A stretch of DNA of 13,110 bases from Chitinophagaceae bacterium (lineage in GTDB: Bacteria; Bacteroidota; Bacteroidia; Chitinophagales; Chitinophagaceae), in contig DNMB01000046.1 in assembly GCA_003489485.1 (NCBI GenBank), forward strand, positions 1,730-14,839. Reading direction: 5' to 3'. Under the pieces are notes generated by a model. That model saw nothing but the letters and a program-made list of their open reading frames with translations, had not been told where the DNA came from and made no database searches. Positions 1-7,155 of the stretch are shown here, one piece after another. How positions within the stretch are numbered: position 1 is the stretch's first letter; every line of letters starts with the position of its first letter. The position numbers and the translations under genes were made by a program.

Positions 1-1410
1 GTCCTCATAGACGAGAGTATGCCGGGTATTACAGGCCTCGAGACCCTGGCCAAGATCAAAGAGATCAACCGGTCGTTGCCCGTGGTGCTCATTACCAAGA
101 ACGAGACGGAAAATTTGATGGATGATGCCATCGGTTCGCAGATCAGCGACTATCTGATCAAGCCCGTCAATCCTAACCAGGTATGGCTTAGTTTAAAGAA
201 GATCATCGATAACAAGCGACTGGTGGCCGAAAAGACCACCTCTGCCTACCAGCAACAATTTCGTCATTTGTTTACGGCGCTCAATAGCAATCCCGATCAC
301 CGCGAGTGGAGAGACATCTACAAGAAGCTGGTGTATTGGGAACTCGAGATGCAACGCACCGACAGTCCCGAAATGCAAGAGGTGCTGCAAACGCAAAAGA
401 CAGAGGCCAACACCGAGTTTTTTAAATTCATCAGTAAACAATACGCCGGCTGGATACAAGATCCCGCTTCGGCACCGGTAATGAGTCATACTTTGCTTCA
501 GCAAAAAGTCATTCCGCAACTCGAAAAGGACGTTCCGCTCTTTTTTGTGCTCATCGATAATCTTCGCTTCGATCAGTGGAAGGCGATCGAGCCCGTGCTG
601 CTGCAAAATTTCAGACGCACCGAAGAAGATAGTTTTTACAGTATACTGCCCACCGCTACCCAATATGCCCGCAATGCTATTTTCTCTGGGATGTTGCCGG
701 CCGACATGCAAAAACAATATCCCAATTACTGGAAGCACGACGAAGAGGAGGGTGGCAAAAATCTTTTTGAAGAAGAACTGCTGCGCGCTCAGCTGCAACG
801 CTTGGGCATGGGTTCACTGCGCGTGCATTACACCAAGGTGCTCAATAACCAGTCGGGACTAGACCTGCAACAGCAGATCCATAATCTGATGGGCAATGAC
901 CTCAACATTATCGTTTATAATTTTGTGGATATGCTCAGCCATGCTCGCACCGAGATGGAAGTGCTCAAAGAGCTGGCAGGCGACGAAAGCAGTTACCGCA
1001 GTGTAACGGCCTCTTGGTTCGAACACTCGCCCCTTCATCAGGCGCTCAAGCGTATCGCCGACAAGCGTTGCAAAATTGTTCTGGCCACCGACCATGGCAG
1101 CATCAGGGTGCATACCCCTTGCAAGGTGGTGGGCGATAAGCAGACCACGACCAATCTTCGTTATAAGCATGGTCGTAACCTTCAGTACGAACCCAAGGAC
1201 GTGCTGGCCTTTCGCAATCCCTCGCTGGCGGGCCTGCCTAGTCCGGCCATCAACTCGTCTTATATTTTTGCCAAGGGCGATCATTACTTGTGCTACCCAA
1301 ATAATTACAATCATTATGTAAATTATTATCGCAATACCTTTCAGCACGGCGGCGTTAGTCTCGAAGAAATGATCGTGCCGGTCATCACCTTACAATCGTT
1401 ATTTTTGTAG
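1..1410 (+). CDS. porX: PorX-like response regulator with PglZ domain (5' end missing)
   Basis: The reading frame is open from base 1, so the start lies outside the window; 469 residues are visible. The first residues hold the end of a receiver domain: the phosphoacceptor Asp is codon 4 (bases 10-12) in an IDESMPG motif, and the conserved Lys is in SDYLIKPVNP (visible residue 54). Bacteroidota PorX proteins are about 520 residues, so roughly 50 are missing. The C-terminal part is a PglZ domain of the alkaline phosphatase superfamily: FVLIDNLRFD (metal Asp, ~186), PTATQYARN with the probable nucleophile Thr (~218-220), NFVDMLSH (~307-314) and ATDHG (~362-366). In known systems PorX acts with the kinase PorY to control type IX secretion genes, and its PglZ domain has been reported to hydrolyse oligonucleotides, including cyclic ones. 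The putative metal and nucleophile residues all appear present, so the domain is probably active. The next gene begins 6 nt after the stop. Confidence 0.93.
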   Translation, partial: VLIDESMPGITGLETLAKIKEINRSLPVVLITKNETENLMDDAIGSQISDYLIKPVNPNQVWLSLKKIIDNKRLVAEKTTSAYQQQFRHLFTALNSNPDHREWRDIYKKLVYWELEMQRTDSPEMQEVLQTQKTEANTEFFKFISKQYAGWIQDPASAPVMSHTLLQQKVIPQLEKDVPLFFVLIDNLRFDQWKAIEPVLLQNFRRTEEDSFYSILPTATQYARNAIFSGMLPADMQKQYPNYWKHDEEEGGKNLFEEELLRAQLQRLGMGSLRVHYTKVLNNQSGLDLQQQIHNLMGNDLNIIVYNFVDMLSHARTEMEVLKELAGDESSYRSVTASWFEHSPLHQALKRIADKRCKIVLATDHGSIRVHTPCKVVGDKQTTTNLRYKHGRNLQYEPKDVLAFRNPSLAGLPSPAINSSYIFAKGDHYLCYPNNYNHYVNYYRNTFQHGGVSLEEMIVPVITLQSLFL

Positions 1411-1416
1411 ATCGCT

Positions 1417-1680
1417 ATGAAATACACACAGACAACACTCGATAAGTTAGAGGCCATTCCGGAGCAGGCAGGGTATATTCTCCGCTACGAAAGAGGAACC
1501 TTTCAGAGCGGCTATTGCATTTTGGAATCCAAGAAGGTGGTCGTGCTCAATAAATTCTTGCCCATCGAAGGGCGAATCAATACACTGATCGATCTGATCC
1601 CGCAGTTGGCCATCGATCCGGGACTGCTCTCCGAGGAATCGGCCAAACTCTTTGATGAAATTATTCTGCTGCGGGCATGA
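1417..1680 (+). CDS. Conserved-looking small protein of unknown function (87 aa)
   Basis: I do not recognise a named family. The product is a small soluble protein with no signal peptide or membrane segment. It begins MKYTQTTLDKLEAIPEQAGY, then has an alternating hydrophobic stretch (YILRYERGTFQSGYCILESK, KVVVLNKFL) that looks like a beta-hairpin or small beta-sheet, followed by a helical, acidic, Leu-rich C-terminus (residues ~50-87). It starts 6 nt after porX, and its last codons overlap the start of the next gene (ATGA, 1677-1680), so all three genes are probably co-transcribed and translationally coupled. Sequence character and codon use match the neighbours, and the overlapping reverse ORF has no recognisable family. 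A role as an accessory or partner of PorX or of the downstream phosphodiesterase is only a guess from position. Confidence 0.8.
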   Translation: MKYTQTTLDKLEAIPEQAGYILRYERGTFQSGYCILESKKVVVLNKFLPIEGRINTLIDLIPQLAIDPGLLSEESAKLFDEIILLRA

Positions 1681-2465
1681 TCTGTCCTCCCTTGCAAGTT
1701 AGTTTCTTAGGTACCGGCACCAGTGGCGGGGTACCGATGATCGCTTGTGATTGTATCGTTTGCTCCTCTGAAGATCCGCGCGATAAACGACTTCGCTCCA
1801 GTATTCTGGTGCGATCGGCCACTACAACGCTGGTGGTAGATACCGGTCCTGATTTTCGCTACCAGATGCTTCGAAAAAAAGTGCGCCACCTCGATGCGGT
1901 CTTGTTCACGCACCCGCACAAAGATCACTTGGCCGGCCTCGATGATATCAGGGCATACAATCACTTTGGACAAAAGCCCATGCAGGTCTTTGCCGACTCA
2001 TTGACCGAAGAAGCCCTGCGAAGAGATTTTTATTATGCGTTTTCAGAAACGCGCTATCCCGGTATTCCCGAACTGCAGCTGCAGACCATTACCGAGTCTG
2101 CGTTTTGGGTGGGCGACATTCCGGTGCAGCCCATTCAGGTATGGCATCACCGAATGCCGGTACTGGGTTTTCGCTTTGGTCATTTTACCTATATAACCGA
2201 TGCCAACCGAATAGAAGAAGAAGAGATGCAAAAGATCAGGGGTAGTCGGGTGCTGGTCCTCAATGCCCTTCGTAAAGAAGAACATCTTTCTCATTTTACC
2301 CTCTCGCAAGCCGTGTCACTGATCGAACAACTCGAAGTTCCCAAGGGATATCTGACCCACCTCTCTCACCAGATGGGTTTACATGCCAGCGTAAGCGACG
2401 AGTTACCCGCCGGAGTTGAGCTCTCGTACGATGGACTGGAGCTAAGCTTTCCCGAAAAATTATAA
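1677..2465 (+). CDS. PhnP-like metallo-beta-lactamase-fold phosphodiesterase
   Basis: 262 residues, full length for the family. The N-terminus FLGTGTSGGVP (10-20) and the Cys cluster CDCIVC (24-29) are typical of PhnP-type enzymes, in which these Cys bind a structural zinc. The catalytic motif is THPHKDH (78-84), giving metal ligands His79, His81, Asp83 and His84. WHHRMPVLGFRFG (156-168), YITDAN (172-177, Asp175) and LTHLSHQMG (226-234) supply the remaining His and Asp ligands. PhnP itself hydrolyses 5-phosphoribosyl 1,2-cyclic phosphate in the C-P lyase pathway, but no phn genes are visible, so the substrate here is open; another cyclic phosphate or phosphodiester is likely. The ATG overlaps the stop of the preceding gene (ATGA), indicating translational coupling, and no other good start is nearby. 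The protein is predicted to be cytoplasmic. Confidence 0.88.
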   Translation: MICPPLQVSFLGTGTSGGVPMIACDCIVCSSEDPRDKRLRSSILVRSATTTLVVDTGPDFRYQMLRKKVRHLDAVLFTHPHKDHLAGLDDIRAYNHFGQKPMQVFADSLTEEALRRDFYYAFSETRYPGIPELQLQTITESAFWVGDIPVQPIQVWHHRMPVLGFRFGHFTYITDANRIEEEEMQKIRGSRVLVLNALRKEEHLSHFTLSQAVSLIEQLEVPKGYLTHLSHQMGLHASVSDELPAGVELSYDGLELSFPEKL

Positions 2466-2480
2466 CTAACAAGTGTTAGT
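2465..2480. promoter_or_regulatory. 16-bp perfect palindrome, probable operator (TetR-like)
   Basis: ACTAACA-AG-TGTTAGT is a perfect inverted repeat with 7-bp arms and a 2-bp centre. It starts at the last base of the upstream stop codon and covers the -33 region of the acyl-CoA dehydrogenase promoter. Size, symmetry and GTTAGT-type half-sites resemble operators of TetR-family repressors, many of which control fatty-acid or acyl-CoA oxidation genes. A hairpin terminator is less likely, because a 2-nt loop is too tight and no T-run follows. Confidence 0.6.
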
Positions 2481-2505
2481 ATCGTTCGTTATTCCCCTAA
2501 CTTAG
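2476..2505 (+). promoter_or_regulatory. Bacteroidota-type promoter of the acyl-CoA dehydrogenase gene
   Basis: The -7 box TAACTTAG (2498-2505) matches TAnnTTTG at 5 of 6 fixed positions. A weak -33 element (TTAG, 2476-2479) lies about 18 bp upstream, inside the palindrome. Transcription would start at about 2509-2511, at or next to the ATG (2511), giving a leaderless or nearly leaderless mRNA. The -7 box also lies in an imperfect dyad (2494-2509, CCC-CTAA / TTAG-C-GGG). Confidence 0.45.
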
Positions 2506-2510
2506 CGGGT

Positions 2511-3653
2511 ATGAATTTTCAATCTTCCGATATAACGGTGCAAGTGGCTGCTGCTGCCCGCGAATTTGCAAGACAACAAATTTTGCCTCATGTAATGGAG
2601 TGGGATGAAAAACAGTACCTCCCCATCGACACGTTGCGTGCGCTCGGTCAATTGGGTATGATGGGTGTGTTGGTGCCTGCCCAGTACGGAGGGGCGGGTC
2701 TTAGTTACGCCGAATACAAAGTTGTGATAGAAGAGATCGCTGCAGTGTGCGGATCGGTGGGGTTGAGTGTGGCTGCACATAACTCACTTTGTACCGGTCA
2801 TATTCTAATGGCCGGAAACGAAGCGCAAAAAGAAAAATGGTTACCTGTATTGGCCAGCGGCGAACAGATCGGTGCCTGGGGATTAACAGAGGCCAATACC
2901 GGAAGCGATGCGGGCAACATGCGTTGCACGGCCGTTCGAAAAGGAGATGAGTGGGTCATTAACGGAACCAAGAACTGGATCACCCATGGCATTAGTGCTG
3001 GCATTGCCGTGGTGCTTTGCCGTACCGGAGAGCCGCGCACCAGTAATAATTGCACTGCCTTTGTGGTCGAGCGTGGCACGCCCGGATTCAGGGCTGGTAA
3101 AAAAGAAAACAAATTGGGGATGCGGGCCAGTGAAACAGCCGAACTGGTCTTTGAAGAATGTGTGATAGCTGATGCAAATAGATTGGGAGAAGTGGGCGAT
3201 GGATTTAAGCAGGCCATGAAGATTTTGGATGGCGGACGCATTTCCATTGCAGCCCTTTCGCTTGGGATCGCGCGAGGTGCCTACCAGGCAGCTCTAAAGT
3301 ATGCACAAGAGAGACAACAGTTCGATAAACCCATTGCCAGTTTTCAGGCCATCTCTTTTAAGCTGGCCGATATGGCCACCGAGATCGAGGCGGCCGATCT
3401 GCTCATTCAGCAAGCTTGCGATCTAAAAGATCGTCATTTGCCCGTAACCAGTGCATCGGCCATGGCCAAGTATTATGCCAGCGAAGTGGCCGTGCGCGTG
3501 GCCACCGATGCCGTTCAGATTTTTGGCGGTTACGGATACACCAAGGATTTTCCGGTAGAGAAATTTTATCGCGATGCCAAGCTTTGTACCATAGGAGAGG
3601 GCACCAGCGAAATTCAAAAACTGGTCATTGCCCGACAACTGCTCAAGGGGTAG
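2511..3653 (+). CDS. Acyl-CoA dehydrogenase (FAD, short/medium-chain type)
   Basis: 380 residues, the usual length for tetrameric acyl-CoA dehydrogenases. It catalyses FAD-dependent alpha,beta-desaturation of an acyl-CoA and passes electrons to electron-transfer flavoprotein. Domain order is N-terminal helical (1-118), middle beta (119-225), C-terminal helical (226-380). Signature 1 is GLTEANTGSDAG (124-135). Signature 2 spans QIFGGYGYTKDFPVEKFYRD (336-355). The catalytic base is Glu363 in IGEGTSEIQK, the position used by butyryl- and medium-chain enzymes; isovaleryl-CoA and long-chain enzymes place it elsewhere. Chain length or branching preference cannot be read from the sequence. It stands alone between a palindromic operator candidate and a convergent ABC exporter gene 7 bp away, so it is probably a monocistronic unit under its own control. 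Confidence 0.95.
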   Translation: MNFQSSDITVQVAAAAREFARQQILPHVMEWDEKQYLPIDTLRALGQLGMMGVLVPAQYGGAGLSYAEYKVVIEEIAAVCGSVGLSVAAHNSLCTGHILMAGNEAQKEKWLPVLASGEQIGAWGLTEANTGSDAGNMRCTAVRKGDEWVINGTKNWITHGISAGIAVVLCRTGEPRTSNNCTAFVVERGTPGFRAGKKENKLGMRASETAELVFEECVIADANRLGEVGDGFKQAMKILDGGRISIAALSLGIARGAYQAALKYAQERQQFDKPIASFQAISFKLADMATEIEAADLLIQQACDLKDRHLPVTSASAMAKYYASEVAVRVATDAVQIFGGYGYTKDFPVEKFYRDAKLCTIGEGTSEIQKLVIARQLLKG

Positions 3654-3660
3654 GAAGTCG

Positions 3661-5466
3661 TTAGCGTACTTCTTGCCAGTCCACTAATTTTTTATAGATC
3701 CCGTTTTGTGCGATCAACTCTTCGTGTTTGCCGCGTTCGGCGATCTTGCCTTTTTGCAACACGATGATCTCATCGGCATGGCGAATGGTAGAGAGTCGGT
3801 GTGCAATCACCAGGCTGGTGCGTTGCTGCATCATCTTGTTGATCGCATCTTGAACCAGTCGCTCGCTTTCTGTATCGAGTGATGAGGTGGCTTCGTCCAA
3901 GATCAGGATCGGAGGATTTTTAAGTAACGCCCTGGCAATGGTGAGTCGCTGGCGCTCGCCTCCGCTCAGCTTGGTGCCTCGGTCGCCAATATTGGTCTGA
4001 TAACCCTCTTCTTTGCCCAATATAAATTCATGTGCGTTTGCAATTTTGGCCGCCTGCATGATCTCTTCTTCGGTAGCCAGGGGCTGACCGAGTGCAATAT
4101 TGGCTGCGATGGTATCATTGAAGACGATGGGCTCTTGCGTAACGATACTCATAAGTTTTCGCAGCGATCGCAGTGTGCAGTGTTTGATGTTGACGCCATC
4201 GATGAGCACTTCGCCGGCACTCACATCATGAAAGCGCGGTACCAGATCGGCCAGGGTAGACTTACCCGAACCCGAAGCACCTACCAGCGCGATGGTTTTT
4301 CCCTTGGGCACGACCAGATCGATGCCGTCTAAGATCAGCGTATCGCCATAGCTGAATCGTACATTTTTAAATTCGATGCAGCGGGTAAATTCATTGAGCG
4401 TAACGGCATCGGGGGCCTCCTCAATAGTGTTCGGTGCATTGAGGATCTCTTCGATGCGCCCAATGGCGGCCGAGCCCTTTCGCATATTGCTAAATGAGGT
4501 CGAGAGCGCTTTGGCAGGGTTGATCATATTGTAGAAGATCCCCAAAAACCCAATGAACACAGAGGCATCGAGTAGCTCTTCTTGCAAGACCAACTTTCCG
4601 CCGTAGTAGAGAACCGCAGTGAACAAGGCCACGCCCATTACCTCCGAGAGAGGAGAGGCCAAATCTCTTCTGTAGCCGATCCGGTTGCGGGCCTTGCGAA
4701 GACGATCGTTACCCTGTTTGAATTTATCGCGCAGCACCGACTCTACACCAAAGGCTTTGATAACACGAAGCCCACCTAGCGTCTCATCGAGCACGGCGAG
4801 GGTCTCTCCGAATTTTTGCGCCACTTCTTGCGAGATCTTCTTGAGTGAGCGGGTGATTCTGCCGACAACAAGTCCCAGCACGGGAATCAAGATCAAAATA
4901 AAAAGAGTAAGCGGTACGCTGATCGAAAACAAAAAAAGCAATGTCAGCAAAATAGTAAGTGGATCGCGGATCCATCCTTCGAGTGCCCCGATCACCGATA
5001 CCTCCACTTCGTTGACATCATTGGTCATTCGACTCATCAGGTCGCCTTTTCTTTTTTCATTGAAGTAGCCGATGGGCAGTTGCAAGACCTTGTCGTAAAG
5101 GTCCTCGCGCAGCTGATTGACCAACTGGTGCTTGATGGGATTCAGGGTATAATAGGCCAGATACAGAAAAAGGTTCTTTCCCAAAATAAAAACGATCATC
5201 AACCAACAGATAATGGCCAGGGCGGCCAATTGACCCTCTTGCTCCACGCGCAGCTGTAAGAATTGATTGACCGAATCGAGAACGGGATTATTGCCGCCGC
5301 TTGTTGGCAGGGCCTCTTTGCCGGTAAAGATGAGTTGCAAAAAAGGCATCAGCATGCCGATCGAAACGATCGAGAATAAGATGCTCAGTACAATAAAGAG
5401 AAAATAGAGCGCAATACGGCCTTTGTAATCTGTTAAATAAGTAAAAATCCGGGCATACGAACTCAT
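3661..5466 (-). CDS. ABC exporter, fused membrane and ATPase domains (MsbA/MDR-like)
   Basis: 601 residues from the chosen ATG (MSSYARIF). The frame is open 18 codons further upstream, but that extension would run back through the likely promoter, so the shorter start is preferred. The N-terminal ~320 residues form a six-helix type I exporter domain, with hydrophobic runs near 17-45, 80-105, 170-215 and 275-315. The ATPase domain has Walker A GASGSGKST (396-404), Q-loop Gln444, signature LSGGE (500-504), Walker B ILILDE (520-525) and the H-loop His556 in VIAHRLSTI. All catalytic residues are intact. It should work as an inner-membrane homodimer. Family members export lipid A core, other lipids, drugs or peptides, and the substrate cannot be assigned here. 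It is divergent from rbfA and convergent with the acyl-CoA dehydrogenase gene. Confidence 0.92.
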   Translation of the reverse strand: MSSYARIFTYLTDYKGRIALYFLFIVLSILFSIVSIGMLMPFLQLIFTGKEALPTSGGNNPVLDSVNQFLQLRVEQEGQLAALAIICWLMIVFILGKNLFLYLAYYTLNPIKHQLVNQLREDLYDKVLQLPIGYFNEKRKGDLMSRMTNDVNEVEVSVIGALEGWIRDPLTILLTLLFLFSISVPLTLFILILIPVLGLVVGRITRSLKKISQEVAQKFGETLAVLDETLGGLRVIKAFGVESVLRDKFKQGNDRLRKARNRIGYRRDLASPLSEVMGVALFTAVLYYGGKLVLQEELLDASVFIGFLGIFYNMINPAKALSTSFSNMRKGSAAIGRIEEILNAPNTIEEAPDAVTLNEFTRCIEFKNVRFSYGDTLILDGIDLVVPKGKTIALVGASGSGKSTLADLVPRFHDVSAGEVLIDGVNIKHCTLRSLRKLMSIVTQEPIVFNDTIAANIALGQPLATEEEIMQAAKIANAHEFILGKEEGYQTNIGDRGTKLSGGERQRLTIARALLKNPPILILDEATSSLDTESERLVQDAINKMMQQRTSLVIAHRLSTIRHADEIIVLQKGKIAERGKHEELIAQNGIYKKLVDWQEVR

Positions 5467-5487
5467 GGGAGTGGCGGCTGATCGGAG

Positions 5488-5516
5488 CAAAGTAACTACT
5501 TTTACATCGACCTCAA
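5488..5516 (-). promoter_or_regulatory. Promoter of the ABC exporter gene
   Basis: On the minus strand, TTACTTTG (5495-5488) matches TAnnTTTG with one mismatch. TTG (5516-5514) lies 18 bp upstream, the spacing expected for Bacteroidota -33/-7 promoters. The predicted start near 5484 gives a leader of about 18 nt before the ATG at 5466. Confidence 0.5.
5497..5504 (+). promoter_or_regulatory. Possible -7 box for rbfA
   Basis: TACTTTTA matches TAnnTTTG at 5 of 6 fixed positions and would place the transcript start about 15 nt before the rbfA ATG. It lies directly beside the -7 box of the divergent exporter promoter, so the two promoters overlap. No convincing -33 element is visible. Confidence 0.3.
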
Positions 5517-5525
5517 TCAAATTAT

Positions 5526-5909
5526 ATGGAAGAAGGAAAAAGACAAAAGCAAATCGCCGGCCTGCTCAACGAAGAGATGAATGGCATCTTTCAGCGACTG
5601 GGTCTGACGATGATCGAGGGGGGAATGGTGTCGATCTCTTCGGTCAAGGTCACTTCTGACCTGCTCGAGGCCCGTTTTTATTTGAGTTTTTTTCAGGTCA
5701 GCAATCCGCAGGCCGCATTGCATAAGATAGAAGAGAGACATCACGAGATCAAAAAAGAGCTGACCAACCGGGTACGCCATCAATTGCGAAGCATGCCGGT
5801 GCTCAAGTTCTTTCGAGATGATACCCTCGATCATGTCTTTAAGATGGAGGAATTGTTTCAGCGCATCGAGGCCGAGCGCAAATCGCAATCCAAGAAAACA
5901 GGTTCCTGA
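5526..5909 (+). CDS. rbfA: Ribosome-binding factor A
   Basis: 127 residues with a single KH-type domain. RbfA binds the 30S subunit near helix 1 / helix 45 of 16S rRNA and assists late maturation, especially under cold stress. Recognisable family features are RQKQIAGLLNEEM (6-18), the strand GGMVSISSVKVTSDLLEARF (32-51), the helix HEIKKELTNRVRHQLRSMP (73-91) and the C-terminal LKFFRDDTLDHVFKMEELF (93-111). The tail is short and basic. The ATG at 5526 gives the standard N-terminus. The LolE-like permease gene follows after 11 nt and is probably co-transcribed. Confidence 0.95.
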   Translation: MEEGKRQKQIAGLLNEEMNGIFQRLGLTMIEGGMVSISSVKVTSDLLEARFYLSFFQVSNPQAALHKIEERHHEIKKELTNRVRHQLRSMPVLKFFRDDTLDHVFKMEELFQRIEAERKSQSKKTGS

Positions 5910-5920
5910 ACTCATACCAC

Positions 5921-7144
5921 ATGCATCTTCTTTTTGCCTGGCGTTATTTTAAGGCTAAGAAATCTACTCAGGCTATCAATGTGATCGCCTGGACCAGCAT
6001 GGGTGCCATGGTCATTGGCACGGCCGCCCTTATTTTGGTGTTGAGTGTCTTTAATGGCTTTGAGGGAATGGTCAAGTCGCTCTATTCTTCTTTTTATCCT
6101 TCTTGGAAAATCTCGCCACGAACCGGTAAGGTATTAACCCTGACCGATGAGCAGCTACGCGCCATTACCCGATTGCCCGGTGTTACCTCTTTGTCTCGGG
6201 TGATCGAAGAAAAGGCCTTGCTACAGGCAGGCGAAAACCAGACCATGGTGCAGTTAAAAGGAGTGGAAGATGCATACCGAAAAGTGAGTAACGTATCTTC
6301 TCAACTTGTTAATGGACGCTATAGTTTGGGCACCATGGAGCAACCGCAGGTCGTGATGGGGGCGGGGGTCGCCGATGCACTCGGCGTTTATACGGATCGG
6401 AATTTGGTTCCCCTGACCGTGTATCTGCCCAAGAAGACCAGCACGCTTCAACTCGATTGGACGCGCGATATAAAGATCGGTTCACTGCAAACGGCAGGGA
6501 CCTTTATGATTCAGCAAGATTTTGACAATCGGTACGCGATCGTGCCCATTGAATTTATGCAAGCCTCACTTGGTCTGGCGCCCGGCCAGTGCAGTGCGGT
6601 TGAGATCGCTTCATCATCGGGTGCCAACGAGAGCGCGCTTCGCACTTCGCTACAAAAAATAATGGGAGAGCAGTGCATCGTACAAGATCGCTACGAGCAA
6701 AACCAGAGTTTGTATGCCGTTATGAGAACGGAGCGCTGGATCGTATATGCCGTGCTCTCGCTGATCTTGGTAGTGGCTGCCTTTACCATGATCGGAGCGC
6801 TCACCATGTTGGTACTCGAAAAACAAAAAGATATCAGTGTGTTGCAGGCGCTCGGTGCAGATCGTGGCGGCATCCTTCGTATTTTTTTAGCGGAGGGATT
6901 ACTTCTTGCTGCAGGTGGTGGTGCCTTGGGTATGCTGCTGGCCGCTACCTTGGCCTACTTGCAAATTCGATTTCATCTGATTCCGCTGCAAGGAGGAACG
7001 TTTCTGATCGATTATTATCCGGTAGCGCTTCGGGCAACCGATTTTGTACTGGTGGGGGGTACCGTATTCTTGATAGCCATCATGGCCTCTTGGCTTCCGG
7101 CCTACAATGCCTCTCGCACGCCCTTTAACCTGCGTGCCGAGTAA
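5921..7144 (+). CDS. LolC/LolE-type (FtsX-like) ABC permease
   Basis: 407 residues with the layout of lipoprotein-releasing system permeases: a cytoplasmic N-terminus (HLLFAWRYFKAKKSTQAIN), one membrane helix (~19-44), a large periplasmic domain (~45-270), then three helices (~272-298, 316-348, 374-395) forming the FtsX domain. The loop EKQKDISVLQALGADRGGI (300-318) is the coupling element that touches the ATPase in LolC/E proteins. Such permeases pull lipoproteins from the inner membrane and hand them to a carrier for the outer membrane. No LolD ATPase gene is adjacent and no second permease is present, so it may act as a homodimer with an ATPase encoded elsewhere. It lies 11 nt after rbfA and converges on the transketolase gene, 11 bp away. 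Confidence 0.88.
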   Translation: MHLLFAWRYFKAKKSTQAINVIAWTSMGAMVIGTAALILVLSVFNGFEGMVKSLYSSFYPSWKISPRTGKVLTLTDEQLRAITRLPGVTSLSRVIEEKALLQAGENQTMVQLKGVEDAYRKVSNVSSQLVNGRYSLGTMEQPQVVMGAGVADALGVYTDRNLVPLTVYLPKKTSTLQLDWTRDIKIGSLQTAGTFMIQQDFDNRYAIVPIEFMQASLGLAPGQCSAVEIASSSGANESALRTSLQKIMGEQCIVQDRYEQNQSLYAVMRTERWIVYAVLSLILVVAAFTMIGALTMLVLEKQKDISVLQALGADRGGILRIFLAEGLLLAAGGGALGMLLAATLAYLQIRFHLIPLQGGTFLIDYYPVALRATDFVLVGGTVFLIAIMASWLPAYNASRTPFNLRAE

Positions 7145-7155
7145 CGGCCTTTCGA

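Noticed and set aside
193..798. 201-codon reverse ORF opposite porX
   Set aside because: It is the antisense of a strongly recognisable PglZ protein; its translation has no family character and no promoter. The same applies to the reverse ORFs at 859-1347 and 2798-3247.
1677..2465. Assignment as true PhnP of phosphonate degradation
   Set aside because: Motifs fit the family, but there is no C-P lyase gene cluster in view, so only a family-level call is justified.
2465..2480. Palindrome read as the terminator of the phosphodiesterase gene
   Set aside because: A 2-nt loop cannot form with all 7 pairs, the stem is AT-rich and no T-tract follows; an operator is more likely.
3653..3673. Small hairpin (GGAAGT / ACTTCT) across the convergent stops as a bidirectional terminator
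   Set aside because: Only about 6 bp with a 9-nt loop and no T-run on either strand; too weak to call.
5467..5520. 18-codon N-terminal extension of the ABC exporter
   Set aside because: It overlaps the -33/-7 promoter on the same strand; MSSYARIF is a better start.
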